From Luidia sarsii (Eukaryota; Echinodermata; Asteroidea; Paxillosida; Luidiidae), in NCBI GenBank assembly GCA_949987565.1, contig OX465115.1, positions 4,002,004 through 4,066,003 of the forward strand: DNA of 64,000 bases, written 5' to 3'. The notes beneath the pieces are model-generated. The model searched no databases, had not been told where the DNA came from, and saw only the letters and a program-made list of their open reading frames with translations. Within the stretch, counting starts at the first letter, position 1. Each line of letters opens with the position of its first letter. A program made the position numbers and the translations under genes. Below are positions 1-12,400 of the stretch, one piece after another.

Positions 1-1587
1 CTCGTCGACGACGGTAGAACCGCAGGACGTGTTCCCGGCACCCAGTCCGGCTGCTGGGAGGATGGGGTGCGGGAGGACGGTGGTGGCGGGCTCTCGCTCC
101 GATCTGATCGGGGAGTGGGTGACGGGCGTGGGTCGGCGCTTGGCGGGTACTGTCTCGGGCGTTTGCTCGAGTCTGGATCTCGTTTCTGTCAACTTGCCGG
201 GGGTCGACATGGTCAGGGTCCCAGTGGGGAGAGACGTAGCCTGGGCATCGATCATCCTAACTTGGTTCATCACACTAAGAAGCGGTTGTTCTCCCTCCTC
301 CCCTTCCTCCTCCTCCTCTTCCTCCTCCTTCTCCTCCTCTTCCACCTCCTCCTTTTCCTCCTCTACCCAGGGTGTACCAGGGCATCCGCTAACAGCACCC
401 CTGGCAGGAGGAGCTCTCATCACCGCCGCTCTTCTGGCTCTTCGTACGTGGACCGCGGCGCACTGGAGAGCCACGCCGGCCAGGCCTACCACAGATAAAG
501 CGATGGGCAAGACGATCCCTGTCCGGGTCAGTCCCCGATGACAGGGCGCGGTGGCGTAGGTTCCGTTGGGGCACGGATAGAGAGTCAGGACCCGACTCGT
601 GTGGTTGCGCCCACTCCCCAGGGCGGTGCAGGAGACGCGCACGGCCTCTGCGTCACCGGCACCGCGGGGAGCCACCGGGACGCGCAGGGTGGCGCGCGCG
701 TCCCCCGGGCCGGCGTCCAGACGCGCCGAGTCGGGCGCGGCCGCCGCCGCCGCCATTGGCAGCGACCAGGCGTAGCCCGCGCCCGACGCGTTGCCGGCCC
801 AGCGCGCCACGCACTCGAGCGCGAGCGTCGCGACGCCGCCCGACGCAGCCGGCGCGCTCTGGTCGCCGAGGAGACGGACGCGGACGAGGGCTGCCTCCGG
901 GCTGCCCGACGGGGTCAGGGTGCAGCTTCTGTTGCTCCCCTCGCCTCCCGGGCCTCCCCCTCCCACCGTGCACGTGAACCTCTCCAGCAGGTCCGCCTCT
1001 CGCTGGATGGGGTAGGGCAGGCTGTGCTGCCGCCCGCTCACCGTCAGCTGAGCCTGGAGGATCGCTCGGTCCGCCGATCGCCAGGTCAGTTTCTGCGGCG
1101 CCCCTGTCCACTCCGGTACCTCGCAGACTAAAATCACCGTCTGCCCCACCACGGGGCTGGGCCTCGCCGGCACAGTCCGGCATTTGGGAGTCGGTGGATC
1201 GACCACCGTCAGATATGTGCACGGCGATAGAAATTCTTGAGGGTCTGTCTTAAAGCAAGCGTACATCCCCGTATCGGCATACTGGACACCCCTAATGGTG
1301 AAGAGTTGACGGTTAGGCCCGGGGCTAGTGATTGAAAACCGACTTTCATCGATGTCAGAGCTGAAGGTCACACTACCGCACACTCCGCGTGTATTGAGAG
1401 AAGAGAAATTGCATTGCGTACTGGAGAATCCCCATTGTACACTGCAGGCGTCTCCACTGGTTCCAATATCGCAGAGAAATGAGGCATTGCTGCCCACAAG
1501 TACCGTCAGAGGCGCCGGCGCTCCGGTACGACTGGACGCGGTCGCGAGACCCAGAGTCAGGCAAAGGACCGCCGTGCGAAGCGCCAT
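1..1587 (-). CDS. Three-Ig-domain single-pass membrane protein (3' end off window)
   Basis: Reading the minus strand from the ATG at 1585-1587, every codon to base 1 is open (529 codons, checked line by line for stops). Residues 1-18 look like a signal peptide. Ig-like domain 1 has Cys39, Trp52 and the D-x-G-x-Y-x-C signature ending at Cys111; two more Ig-like cysteine pairs follow. Several N-x-S/T sites are present (near 34, 60 and just before the membrane). A hydrophobic stretch at about residues 356-378 is followed by an Arg-rich stop-transfer segment, then a cytoplasmic tail with a Glu/Lys-rich run encoded at about 285-375. This predicts a type I cell-surface protein. I cannot name an orthologue. 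Three Ig domains, membrane segment and tail without an intron is unusual, since Ig exons are normally one per domain; retroposition or a lineage-specific gene is possible. A poly-Ala run sits in domain 3. The stop codon lies outside the window. Confidence 0.8.
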   Translation of the reverse strand, partial: MALRTAVLCLTLGLATASSRTGAPAPLTVLVGSNASFLCDIGTSGDACSVQWGFSSTQCNFSSLNTRGVCGSVTFSSDIDESRFSITSPGPNRQLFTIRGVQYADTGMYACFKTDPQEFLSPCTYLTVVDPPTPKCRTVPARPSPVVGQTVILVCEVPEWTGAPQKLTWRSADRAILQAQLTVSGRQHSLPYPIQREADLLERFTCTVGGGGPGGEGSNRSCTLTPSGSPEAALVRVRLLGDQSAPAASGGVATLALECVARWAGNASGAGYAWSLPMAAAAAAPDSARLDAGPGDARATLRVPVAPRGAGDAEAVRVSCTALGSGRNHTSRVLTLYPCPNGTYATAPCHRGLTRTGIVLPIALSVVGLAGVALQCAAVHVRRARRAAVMRAPPARGAVSGCPGTPWVEEEKEEVEEEEKEEEEEEEEGEEGEQPLLSVMNQVRMIDAQATSLPTGTLTMSTPGKLTETRSRLEQTPETVPAKRRPTPVTHSPIRSEREPATTVLPHPILPAAGLGAGNTSCGSTVVDE

Positions 1588-3500
1588 CTCGACCGCGCAG
1601 AGGGACGCTGCGCTGCGCTGCTGCGCTCCCGATCCCGGGCGGCGCTGCCAGGAAACGTGAACGGAAATTTTCAACCAGCTCTGTGCTGACGGACTGCCGC
1701 AGCGAGGTATGCATGCCAATAAATTACGAATGACGACGATGGATAGACCTATCTATAGACTAATGTTGTTTCCAACTTTCGTTTAGCAATGACGCTTCAC
1801 GTGATGCGGAAATTATTCACAGGTAGGCCTAAAAGGATCGCCTGGACATAAGAAATGGTTGGTTAGGTAAAATGTTAATTATCCATGTTCACTGCCACAA
1901 CCAACTGGAAAAATATCACACAAAATCCAGAAAGGCTAAATCTCAACATCGCAGACAAGATGTTTTCGACGAAGGACTTCCAAGGTTCAACCCGACGCGA
2001 TCGGTGAAACACGGCCGACGTCACTGAAAACAACACGGTTAAACCCCACACAGCTGAAAAAAAAAGGAGCTTCACGAACTAAAAACACAAAACATCCAAC
2101 ATCCGCAGCATAGTTTTCAGAATTATTTCGCACAGGCAAGTAATGGGATTTAGGCTACGCCCGTATGGATATTCCCAACGAATAAAAACCTTCACGAGCA
2201 AAGGCATAGGCCTACCGCATTAAAAAAAGGGTATGAATTCCGAGTCGTGCATTTTGACCGACGTATATCGAGTTCAATCTGCCCGATATACGTTTATAGA
2301 TATCCTTAATACGAGGCATTGTATCAGAACATGCTTTCGATAATCGAGGTTATGGTATGTCGTAAGATAAATTCACACTTAAACTCAAGACAGCAAAAGT
2401 GTAAAAAGTGTTTCCCAAGACACATGGAGCTGAGACGCACCAGAATACATTACATGCACACTGTGCGTCTTTCCCAATGTGTTCTAACCGGCCTCAGCCA
2501 AAACCGCAAGAACTCGGCCTCCACTATTCTCATTGCATAGAGGATTAGAGGTTCTGCTTCTTTAGCTGCCCCGTGCCAGACTGGCACATCTATTGGACTA
2601 TTATAGTGTACATTATTGTGTAGGTCTATGGGCGAGCATTTGATTAACAACCCCATGTCGAATTGATTGACTCTAATAACTAAATGCTGCATCAGGACCT
2701 TTCTCCAAAAAAAATCTCTTTCAGTAATTCTTTGCATTTTGGTCAGTAAGCATTTGCAACATTCTCGATTTCCATTTCGACTTCCATTTCGATTTCGACA
2801 CACGTAAAACTGAACAGTCATTCACTGATAAAACAGTTCCCATATTCGGTAAACTGAATAACAATAATCACATGTGTTATTGTCATTGAAGCTACCGGTT
2901 TCCTTGTTGTGCAAGGAACTTCCACTTTCACTACTGACGCATCCTAATAATGTTGCAGTTAGTCACGAGAAACACTGGCATGTTTCTGTTTTTTGGGTGA
3001 AGCATTTTTTTCCTCAAGGTAATTAACAAAAACGTTCATGACTGAGCAGTTTTGAGAGGTACAATAACAATAATTTTAACGGACCCTACAACAACTTAAC
3101 AACAATACCGTGCCTGAATAAAATCTAATGAACGTCAAGTCGAATGTTTAGCACTCATGACTGCCGGAGTTTGTTTAGTAATACTCACAGACAGACGGAT
3201 TGTCAACAGCGTGGGTCCGCGTAAGTTCATGGGGGCCGCCATTTTGGACAACTAATGACCAAACTGCTGTAGGGCGCCACCACGGCGAAGCGGCACAGCC
3301 GCGGGCAAAGCTAAGGCTGCATCCGAATTCATTGGCTCCGGCTTGAAAGTACACACGAGTCGTCACCAAGCGGCTGCGGCCAGTTCCCTCAGGGTTGCGT
3401 GTTACTTTTAGCCGCAGCCAATAAATATTCGGAAACGGACCGAGCTCGGATAAGCGCACGTCACGCCACACGTATACAAACCCGTGACGACATACAATCT
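1588..3500. other. Non-coding flank, no gene seen
   Basis: AT-rich sequence 5' of the Ig-domain gene. Short open frames here have no recognisable domain. A GC-richer patch around 3230-3420 resembles sequence at 54996-55230 (shared wording around a Gly/Ala-type GGCTGCGGCCA core), so it is probably an old repeat. Confidence 0.6.
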
Positions 3501-3743
3501 GGGCCTAATTGCATAGAGCCGCTTAAGCGTGAAAATCTGCTAAGCAGGAAAAGTCTTCCTTGTGTAAGCAGGATTACAAACTGCACTGCGATGCCATGCC
3601 AATTGCTTCTGACTTGTATTCCACTCTTCTTCACTTAGCATGAAACAAAGGTGAAGTTTATGCTGGCAAGGGGATCCTGTGGCTCATGAGTTTGTGCGCG
3701 TAAGCACATTTTGGCGCTTAAGCGGCTCTATGAAATTGGCCCC
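3501..3743. mobile_element. MITE with about 28-bp terminal inverted repeats
   Basis: The left end (GGGCC, then ATAGAGCCGCTTAAGCG) is repeated in inverted orientation at the right end (CGCTTAAGCGGCTCTAT, then GGCCC). The 243-bp element has no coding capacity. No clear target-site duplication could be read, so the superfamily is not assigned. Confidence 0.7.
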
Positions 3744-5212
3744 TGGTACCCGTTACCTGGTACAGAGGGAAAGTGCACGCACAAAACATCTTAGAACACC
3801 GGGTACCAGGCTGCCTGCCCTTTTACGAAAAAAAAATAAGGGATGAGGCTCTGTCGGGAATAATCGGTATAATTTCTGTCGCCGAGTCCGAGCCAGGGGT
3901 TCATAAAGGGTCAAAGTTAAAGTCATGCACTAGCGTTAGTAGAATACTTGACGGCATGTTTATATATAATTATGGCATTATTATGGCACAAACCCACCTA
4001 ATTTTGATCGGATAATGGTACTCTGCCCAATAATGTTCACAGAGAGAAATGTGTCGTTGAAACTTGGAAATGGTTGTCTGAAGCTGAACCAATGGTTGAA
4101 CTATAAGACTTTATTTCGTCATCTTTGTTCAAGATCAATCAATTTCAATGTTTCAAAATGTCAAATACTTCTTAGTGTCACTCCACAATTATTATATAGA
4201 GGCATTTGACATAAGAAAACGCATAGCAAGTTATTCATGTTACCAAAACATATTCACATGTAGCACACAGTTAATTTGTTAGCACCAAAAAAATGCACAC
4301 AAGTTTCGGCCAAACGACTTCAAAAGGACCAAAAAAAATGACATCGAAGCTCGGGCTATATGCTTTGGTCATACTCTTACCTCTTGTCAAGGACATCTTG
4401 AAACAAGCATTTGGCCCCAGTTTCTTGGTGAATAAGCTGTACTTATCAGGCCAACAAACATACAAATTCGGCGACAAACCACAACTGTATTTTCAGGTTT
4501 TTGTCAGACGGAGACGAAGCCTGAGCCCGAGCCTGATCCATGGATTCGCAAAGGGCCGTAGAGCTCCAACAATAATTACAGTGCCATCTTTTGACAAAAC
4601 TCGCTCGGGCAAAAAGAACAATTACGAGTTGACGCTTACAAAAATGTCACTAGAATTAGAAAAGAAAGAATCATGTGAGCATGTCAGTCTTTTGAACTAG
4701 TTGAATGAGCAATAAAATACACATAATTATGGCAAGAATGTCTGGTGAATTGTTGGAAACGTACGACAGAGTTATGTCACAATTACATTCATACTAAAAC
4801 ATCTCACTTCTTAACAGGCAAGATCTTGGAGCACTACATGCTCCAGTGACTACGGTCACTTAACATTTGCATATATATTAATTATTAATTATCAGTAGAC
4901 ATTACTAAATTAATACGAATGAGAGGCCAATCTGGGGTAATAATCACTATTCTGCTCATCAAAATAACAGCATGTTGGCACTGAACTGAACTGAATTTTC
5001 CGTATTACCAACTAAAAAATTGACAATTGATTGTGATGACAATTTTGATATTGTGGTCATGGTGTCCATGTAGAAAAAAAGAAAGAAAATACCTACCGGT
5101 ATATTTAACGAAATATGAAGTATTATTAATTTATAAAGAATAAGAATCTTGTTAGTTTTAGCAGCAAATCTAAACCCTGTTGCATCCGCTTCAATTAAAA
5201 TTAGGGTTGGTA
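3744..5212. other. Non-coding, no gene seen
   Basis: AT-rich intergenic sequence; open frames up to 135 codons lack domain features or splice context. Nothing further recognised. Confidence 0.5.
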
Positions 5213-5269
5213 TTACAAAGGTAGGTTTTCATACAACATTAAGTACAAAACTATTAACTTTTCTGTACC

Positions 5270-5920
5270 CAATTCTTTGCCATTCTTGTTTACTATAATC
5301 TCCTTCCTTACTCTCTCCTTTTCCTCTTCCCTTCCTGTTCTCATCCCTATCCTTTTCTTTCCCATCCCTTCCATTCTATCCCTTCCTATCCCATCCATTC
5401 CCATCCCGATCCCTTTCTTTCCCACCCCATCTCTTCCCATCCCTTCCCTTCCCATCCCTTCTCTTCCCTTCCTTTCACTTCCCATCCAATCCCATCCCTT
5501 CCCTTCCCATCCAATCCAATCCCATCCCTTCCCTTCCCATCTAATCCCACCCCATCCCTTCCCTTCCCATCCCATCCCATCCAATCCCATCCCTCCCCTT
5601 CCCATCCCATCCCATCCAATCCCATCCCTTCCCTTCCCATCCCATCCCATCCAATCCCATCCCTTCCCTTCCCATCCCATCCCATCCAATCCCATCCCTT
5701 CCCTTCCCATCCCATCCCATCCAATCCCATCCCTTCCCTTCCCATCCCATCCCATCCAATCCCATCCCTTCCCTTCCCATCCCATCCCATCCAATCCCAT
5801 CCCTTCCCTTCCCATCCAATCCCATCCCTTCCCTTCCCTTCCCTCCCCTTCACATCCAAACCCATCCCTTCCTTTCCCTTCCCATCCAATCCCATCCCTT
5901 ACCTTCTCAACAGGACGTCC
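5270..5920. repeat. 35-bp minisatellite built from CCCAT/CCCTT/CCAAT pentamers
   Basis: The core (about 5550-5815) repeats a 35-bp unit of seven pentamers; flanks are looser CCCTT/CCCAT runs. Long open frames on both strands follow from the periodicity and are not genes. It lies downstream (3') of the GLT8D1 stop codon. Confidence 0.9.
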
Positions 5921-6168
5921 CTTAGTTTAAGCAAATTTAAAAGTCTGTAACCAGGTTTTTGTATTTAAGCAGCTTGATGACGTAAGTATCCAAGATTTCC
6001 CCCTACCTCCATGGTGTGCTGTTAATCTCCTTAGGTCAATCCCCCCCCCCCCCATTCGGCTGAGGTTTCGAAAATTAGGTGGGCCTGGCATTTTGATCCT
6101 AGGAAGACCTTTCTCGTTTGAAATGCCAGGCCCTCCTTATTTCTCCAATTTCCGTTTGGGTCATTTCA

Positions 6169-6174
6169 TTTATT
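6169..6174 (-). terminator. Candidate polyadenylation signal of GLT8D1-like gene
   Basis: AATAAA on the minus strand, about 125 nt past the TAG stop at 6299-6301. No downstream GU-rich element was verified. Confidence 0.4.
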
Positions 6175-6298
6175 CGGAAAGCAATTTGCAACATGTTTGC
6201 TCATTACTCTGCTGAGGTGTGTACGACGGACATTCCTCAGACGTTGTGGGTGTACCTCTGCTGCCAACTTGGAGAGTATCTTCTTCTTCTTTTTTCCC

Positions 6299-6477
6299 CT
6301 AGTCCACCTTGTATTTCCGGACAAGCTTGAACTTGCCCATCGGATCTGGGAGGAAGTACCGCTCCCAGACCAGGGTGTGCTGCGACGTGCGACCCCAGGG
6401 CTTGAAGTGGCCATTCCAGTGTAGCAGTTTGGCCGACTTGACAAAGTTCTCCGAGTACCTGGTGCCTGAGGTCACCC
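6299..6477 (-). CDS. GLT8D1: GLT8D1 terminal exon
   Basis: Acceptor CCCCTTCCTCAG. Encodes VTSGTRYSENFVKSAKLL, HWNGHFKPWGR and a short tail FKLVRKYKVD before TAG. The upstream tetranucleotide array supplies an extended polypyrimidine tract. Confidence 0.94.
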
Positions 6478-9400
6478 CTGAGGAAGGGGCGAAGGGAGGG
6501 AGGAAGGAAGGAAGGAAGGAAGGAAGGAAGGAAGGAAGGAAGGAAGGAAGGAAGGGAGGCAGGCAGGGAGGTCTATGAGTCTCTACCTCTGTCTCGGTGT
6601 ATGCCGCTATCATCGTTTCTGTCTCTCTTTGTCCGTCTCTGTTGCTGTCTCTTAATTTCTGTCTCTCTCTGAGTCTGTCTGTTTCTTTCTCTGTGTCTGT
6701 GACTATCTGTCTCTATGTCTGTGTCTATCACTATCTGTGTCTGTCTCTATCTCTGTCTGTCTCTGTCTCTATCTCTGTCTGTCTCTATCTCTGTGTCTGT
6801 CTATATATGTGTCTGTGTCTATCGCTGTCTGTCTCTATCTCTTTGTCTGTCTGTCTGTTTGTGTCTGTCTGTCTGTGTCTGTCTCTAGCTCTATCTCTGT
6901 CTTGTGGCTGCTTTGTCTATATTTGTGTCTGTCTCTGTATCTGTCTCTCTCTTTGTTTCTGTGCCTCCTCCTCTCTCTCAAATTTATGCGTCTATCTGTT
7001 CATGGCTCTCTGAAATCTCTCCGTCTCTCAGCCTCCACCTTGTCTTTGCGTCCATGATCTTGACCTACCTAGGTGCCGGACATGCCATTCGGGTGGTATT
7101 TCAGCGTGCTTCTTGTACAGGATGATCATGAGGGGGGGAGCCGCAATCCCGCCCACTCTCTGGGTTCCCCAAATGCTCTCCCTGTCCAAGGACACAATTG
7201 AGTGAGTGCTATAAATGATGACAAGAAACATGACTACAAAGGCGACTGGAGCAACACATAAAGACAACGATAACAGTAGCAACAGAATCATCAGCAACAA
7301 CAGCAGCAACAACAAAAACAGCAGCAGCAACAACAGCAACACCAGCAGCAACAACAAAAACAACAACAAAACAATAACAACAGCAACAACAGCAACAACA
7401 ACCAAAACAGCAGCAGCAACAACAGCAACACCAGCAGCAACACCAGCAGCAACACCAAAAACAACAACAACAACAACAACAACAACAAAACAATAACAGT
7501 AACAACAGCAACAGAAGCAACACACGAGCAACAGCAGCAACACACCAGCAACAGCAGCAACACAACAGCAACAGTAACAACAACCACAGCCACGATGAGT
7601 CCAACTTTGGACAAGAGAGACTACACTTTGACCTCGATTTCGTCAACAAACTGTCCGGGGTTCTTCAGCAAATGGACGGACGAGACCAAGCTTGAACCAG
7701 AGCCAGAGCCAGAGCCAGAGCCTGTGCCAGATCCAGAGCTAGAGCCAAAAACTGAGCCCCGGCCACCGACCGCCCTACTTACTTGGTGTTGACGTCCAGC
7801 CAGAAGTCCAGCTTCTCGGTGATCTTCTGCTCTTTCCACAGGCTGACGTTGGCCACAAACACCCCGACGTTGAAGGAGCAAGTCATCGGGTTGAGGCCCA
7901 ACTTCTTCACCCGGCTGTTCTGGAAATTCAGGTACGTGGCGTACACATTCTGCCAAAAGACAATGAACCAAAGATTGTGGAGCTGGTCACAATTATTCTT
8001 CTGGAACGAGTACTGAAGTATTGTCTGCAGTGACTCAACGTACGAATAACATCCTCTTAAATTTAAGCAACAACAGAAACAGAAATTTTACTCCCAGCAA
8101 AGATGATTGTGATTATTGCGTCCACACAAACCATAAGTGGAGTGAGGATAGTGGTTAAATACACTGTATTAGTGTATTTTAAACCAAAATTTGTGGGTTT
8201 TTTTAAATGAATTTTTTTTTTTTTTTAATTGCATATCAATATCAGACCTAAACATTTTTCTGAAGACTGTATGTAGAAAATCAAATGAGATTTTACTATC
8301 AATTTAGAGTGAAATTTTTGGTGTCAGTGAAAATGGAATTCATTGAGGGTTTGTCCTGACTCCTGACTGACATGCAATTAGTATTGAATGCTCAGTGCTT
8401 TGCCCTAGTGCATGGGGATTTGTGTCACTGAGAAAGTGATTAAATGAAGGATAGTCCAACCATGGAGGCGAAGTCCAACTAGTAAACAAAGAATTAATGA
8501 GCAGAACCAAAATAAAGTTTCATCATTATCTTCTAGAAAATCAGTCGGTGGACATCTGGGGGGTCGTGTTTTGGGGTTTCATTGATGGAATACGAAACCA
8601 AACCTATTGGTTCAGATTCTTCAAAGTTTTCAAGCCATTAAATCAACAATTAGTGTACACTGTACAGTCCTGGGGTGGATTTCACAAAGCCTTACGATGC
8701 ATCGTAACTCAACTTACGATGGATAACCGATCGTAAGTTGTGATAGGCCGTATGGTTTGTGCATAATTCATCGTCTTGCGATTGATCGTAAGTTACGATG
8801 GGTTTGGTGAAATAGGCTTCTGTACTCATTAACTCTTTCCGTACGACGCGCCGATACATCGGCTCGGTAAACCGCTCTCTGTTGACGGAAAGCCGATACA
8901 TCGGCTCGCGTGTCCCATTGTTTCTAATATATTACCAAATTTATTCCGTACAGACATGCACATTAATTCCGTAGTGAAAGAGTTAAGGACCTCTCCCAGC
9001 ATGAAACCTTGTGCGGGCACTTTGTCCAGCACAAACAAACAAAACCGCTGGAGGGTTTTCTGACTTTGAAGTTTGAACTCCTCCAGTAAAGTTGCTCTTG
9101 ATTTATAAACTCTAGTGAAACCAAAGAGGGCACAGCATCATCTTGGTTAGGAGTTTCCGGACACCCTTATTTCATAATGGGAAAGTCTGCGAAGATTGAG
9201 CGAATGAGTTGCGATTCTAAAGCCCTTCTAAAGGAGGGGGGGGGGGGCAGAGAAGAAGAAGAAGGAAAAACCTGTGAGACAACCCCAAGAAAAACAGAAA
9301 TCAAAAGTCACGTCAGATCCATTCCCCATTGTCCGGGGCGACCGCACCTGGTGTAGACTGGCACGGCTGGAGGAGGAGCTGCAGTCGTCCGACAGCGCCA

Positions 9401-12400
9401 CGGCAACGCCGGGCTCCATCTTGGTGTGGTTCAGGTCGGCGATGTCGCCCTGGATAATAGTGTCGCTGTCTACGAACACTACCCGGCCAGTCAGCGAAGG
9501 AAATAACCTCAGGAAGTAGAACCGTGCAAAGGTGATCTTTACATTGGAAACAAAAAGGGAAAAAGGAATGAAATATTAAAACAAATCAAACATCAAAGGA
9601 AAACATTTCAAAAAATGTGAAAAAAAGATGGAAAAACTGAAACTGGGACTGAGTATGTTTACAAGTGAGGCTGAGACGGGGTAAGACCAAGAGAGAAATG
9701 CGCTCGATACGATTAACGTCTGCAAGCAACACCGCGATTTGGGGAAAATATCATATGGATAAATATCATGATATGGATAAATATCATGATACGGATAAAT
9801 ATCATGATATGGATAAATATCATGATATGGATAAATATCGTGATACGGATAAATATCATGATATGGATAAATATCATGATACGGATAAATATCATGATAT
9901 GGATAAATATCGTGATACGGATAAATATCATGATATGGATAAATATCATGATACGGATAAATATCATGAAATGGATAAATATCATGATATGGATAAATAT
10001 CATGATATGAATAAATATCATGATATGGATAAATATCATAAAATAGATAAATATCATGAAATGATAAATATCATGATATGGATAAATATCATGATATGGA
10101 TAAATATCATAAAATGGATAAATATCATGATATGGATAAATATCATAAAATGGATAAATATCATGATATGGATAAATATCATAAAATGGATAAATATCAT
10201 GAAATGGATAAATATCATAAAATTGATAAATATCATGATATGGATAAATATCATAAAATGGATATATATCATGATAATATATGGATAAATATCATGATAT
10301 GGATAAATATGATATGGATAAATATCGTGATATGAATAAATATCATGATATGGATAAATATCGTGATATGAATAAATATTGTGATATGGATAAATATCAT
10401 AAAATGGATAAATATCATGATATGGATAAATATCATGAAATGGATAAATATCATGATATGGATAAATATCGTGATATGGATAAATATCATGATATGGATA
10501 AATATCGTGATATGAATAAATATCATGATATGGATAAATATCGTGATATGAATAAATATTGTGATATGGATAAATATCATAAAATGGATAAATATCATGA
10601 TATGGATAAATATCATGAAATGGATAAATATCATGATATGGATAAATATCGTGATTTGAATAAATATCGTGATATGGATAAATATCATAAAACCTGACTA
10701 GCTGAACTTTTCTAAATGGTTGGAAAAGCCAAAAAGGCGTGCAGATTTTTGAATTTAGTATTGCTAAATGCTTGTGAGATTCTCCCGTCTCACGCCCTCA
10801 CCTTTCTAAAAAGACTTGGGCATCAGTAAAACCTCATTTAAAGTAACCTTGTTCTTTAATGAAGGAATCTGGGTGATTGTAAAAAAAACAACCAGATGTA
10901 TAGATTTTCCAGTAAGACTTCTTTTCCCTTTGTTGTCTGATATTATAGTTCCATTGTGTGCTGCAGCTGAGGAACGTAACAGCTAAGGGCTGTTTGCACC
11001 TCCATTACATGTGGCAAGTTCCCTGGAAATACATACAGCGTTGATGTACATGTACATTTCATGGTGAAATGGTCCTGACTGGCCCACCCCGGCATAGATA
11101 GTTGACTACTTGGGAAGGCCCACAATATATTTTCACGAATTTTGCAAACAGCTTTTTCCCTTTTTCTTTTAAAAAAAATACATAAACTTTTAAGAATAAA
11201 AGCCAAAATCAATCGCTAAGTCTGAAATCAATTGCAACTTAGCGGTCGGAGTGCCACAAAATTGCAATGGACTGGTTATCAATTTTGGAGATTGCGATGA
11301 TTGCAAAGCGTTAGTGGAATCGGCCCCACAACTTGAACCCAGGGCTCTAGCTTAATCACTTCGCGCCAGGTGCTTTTCTTAGCGCCGATGACCGTCGTAC
11401 GGGGATTTTTGAACAATGCATCATTTTTAAATCTCGCTAAAACAACCGGAACAATACATTTCTGTGAAATAAATCGATAAGGGTATACTATAGGTACAAG
11501 GGAGTAAAACCTGGCACAATTCGGACGTTGTTGTGGCTTTTGTCAAGAGATTATCAGTTCGAAATAGGGCCAATTGTGCATGGTCAATGGAGCCTAACAT
11601 ACTTGTGTGTGTGTGTGTGTGTGCATGTACGGTACTGTCAATCCCTGACCGCAGACTCCAGCTTCCACTCCAGGCAGTCAAATCTTCAAGATGGTCGGCC
11701 CTAACCGAGTGTACAGCAGTACACTGGCAGTGAAGAATGTGGGTGGAATTTCAATGCCTGACCGACGACCGTTGGGCCGTGTAGCATGCCAACACAATGT
11801 CCCCCGCGTGCTTTCAGCGGCAGCGCGGTATCCCTCGACCCTCCAAAGTAATAGTCCCACAATTGCACAATTACTGCTGCTAATCTTGCAATTCAAGTGG
11901 CAACTTGCGTGAAAAAGGGTCTTTGTACTGATTCGTAAAAGAGTTTTTGTTTAGAATGTGGACAATAGTGGTGCACGGAATCGGAGGGGCCCGTTGCATA
12001 GTCAAACCAACGGAGCTCCGGATTCGGAGGTCCAGGCGTGAAGTGGTTAACCACCAGGCACTCTGGGCAGTGCGATTCCTACAGCAACTAAGGAAGTGAG
12101 TTTGGAGAGGGGCTGTTGCACCCGGCAGCTGTTCTTTCACCACCACCTTTCACACAAAGGTTCAAATTTCCCGTTTTTACCCAGTGTCCCCCCTAAAAAA
12201 GAAACAGAAACTTTGAATACCGGGGAGACGACCTCCAGCGTTCCTTCCTTGGCCGAGTCCTTGAGCTTCACCCAGGAGTCGTTGAAGGCCACCATCGTGT
12301 AATCAAGGTCCTCCAGTGCAGGAATGGCCAGCCAGGACCTTCGCCAATGAATATCGAATATTGAATATCCATTATATCCATTCAGTTCATGCAAAATGAC

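Noticed and set aside
538..1131. Plus-strand 197-codon frame
   Set aside because: Shadow of the Ig-domain gene, which is open over 529 codons on the minus strand with recognisable motifs.
6597..7125. Cys/Ser/Val-rich membrane protein frames
   Set aside because: Translation of TCTG/TCTC low-complexity DNA in a GLT8D1 intron.
9665..10697. Open frames of 80-207 codons (MDKYHD and HIMIFI polymers)
   Set aside because: By-product of the 18-bp minisatellite.
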